A stretch of DNA of 64,000 nt from Aphrophora alni. Taxonomy: Eukaryota; Arthropoda; Insecta; Hemiptera; Aphrophoridae. Position 1 is the stretch's first letter, and each line of letters opens with the position of its first letter. The stretch covers positions 89,602,424-89,666,423 of the forward strand of contig OY740774.1 in NCBI GenBank assembly GCA_963513935.1, read 5' to 3'. Below the pieces are notes generated by a model. The model was not told the origin of the DNA. It did no database searches and worked only from the letters and a program-made list of their open reading frames with translations. Shown here piece by piece: positions 63,427 through 64,000 of this stretch. The position numbers and the translations under genes are program-made.

Positions 63427-63462
63427 GTATGCCGGCTTTAAACCTGTTTAAAGCCGGCATAC
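63427..63462. repeat. Perfect 17-bp inverted repeat with 2-bp spacer
   Basis: GTATGCCGGCTTTAAAC (63,427-63,443) and its exact reverse complement at 63,446-63,462 are separated by CT. It is followed by ACAGGTATACAAGTATACAG, another small repeat. The GCCGGC core is notable in AT-rich surroundings. Confidence 0.9.
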
Positions 63463-64000
63463 AGGTATACAAGTATACAGGTTTACCACTGAATTCAGTT
63501 CTAAATAACAAAAAGTAACATTTTTCCAATGACGAGTGACACCAAACAGCCTCCACACAACTACTTTGGTATTTTGAAAAAAAAAATGTTATTTTTCGGT
63601 TTCAGATCCATCGATAGAAAGACAGATCCCTCGGCAGAAGGGACTCAGTAATCGGTTATTATTACCAATATTATAAATACTACACATTTTATTCTTAAAC
63701 AAACAAGATTACATTAGATTATTTTATCCCTACTTTTCACCCCCAAAATACTCCGAATTTTAAAAATGGCAGTGTTTTGCTTATTACTGCTATAATTGGC
63801 GGTGGTTACATCCTACAACAACCACTATCTGTTGATAATTGCATACTTTTTGAAACGATTTTGATATTCTTGGATTTGTGGGATCTTAAAACAGATTTAT
63901 CTTTAAAAATACCTGATTAATCACATACAACTTGATTACAAACCTTTGGAGTCAAAGTAAATGATTAACGGAAGTAAACAGTGATACCGCATTATATCGA
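63463..64000. other. Non-coding stretch to window end
   Basis: No gene supported; a GATCCATCGATAGAAAGACA-like near-repeat with GATCCCTCGGCAGAAG (63,606-63,641) is the only local structure seen. Confidence 0.5.

Overview
This window is AT-rich (roughly two thirds or more A+T by eye), contains no operon-like gene packing, and is dominated by repeats and broken transposable elements. It is eukaryotic nuclear DNA. The element mix (an RNase-H-bearing LINE, Penelope-like elements with GIY-YIG coding sequence, a Mutator-type transposase with a zinc ribbon, a Tigger/pogo element, a Helitron-like end, and many 'taggcctac'-like words) suggests an arthropod, probably an insect and perhaps a hemipteran. 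That assignment is inference. No tRNA, rRNA, CRISPR array or convincing multi-exon host gene was found. One short reading frame at the extreme left (to base 221) might be the last exon of a host gene.

Left part (1-10,000): a possible terminal exon, a 232-bp foldback MITE (1464-1695), a GA microsatellite, a possible reverse-transcriptase relic, and the best coding region of the window. That region is a Mutator-like element (7242-8891) with 14-bp terminal inverted repeats and a long transposase frame whose 3' part has been deleted. It is followed by a roughly 115-bp tandem repeat with a further copy near 5735. Middle part (10,000-36,000): mostly non-coding AT-rich DNA with a 562-bp long-TIR element (15,776-16,337), a 211-bp GA tract, a 56-bp-arm perfect-like hairpin (25,665-25,782), two LINE relics (21,960-22,420 and 31,245-31,680) and a Penelope-type terminal repeat (about 32,950-33,130).

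Right-centre (36,600-44,060): a complex nest. A satellite of about 216 bp forms a seven-unit array (38,070-39,525). It is interrupted by a Penelope-like element whose GIY-YIG reading frame is frameshifted and whose terminal repeats are inverted, then resumes at 40,790-41,205. The satellite appears a third time at about 43,880-44,060, after a Tigger/pogo deletion derivative (42,844-43,868) that inserted at a TA microsatellite. The flanks of the satellite are themselves duplicated (36,610-38,068 versus 41,960-42,798), so a larger module has been copied.

Right part (44,000-64,000): a small element flanked by 15-bp direct repeats and consisting almost only of two inverted terminal repeats with hammerhead-ribozyme-like motifs (48,519-48,812), a diverged copy at 54,837-54,985, an antisense LINE RNase H relic (48,960-49,800), a Helitron-like 3' end (54,122), a foldback element with 35-bp perfect inverted repeats (55,394-55,855), and a degenerate tandem repeat of 150-190 bp whose units carry a CTGATGA...GAAAC-like motif on the minus strand (58,200-58,890). 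The genes here do not work together as a pathway; the window is a record of successive and nested insertions.
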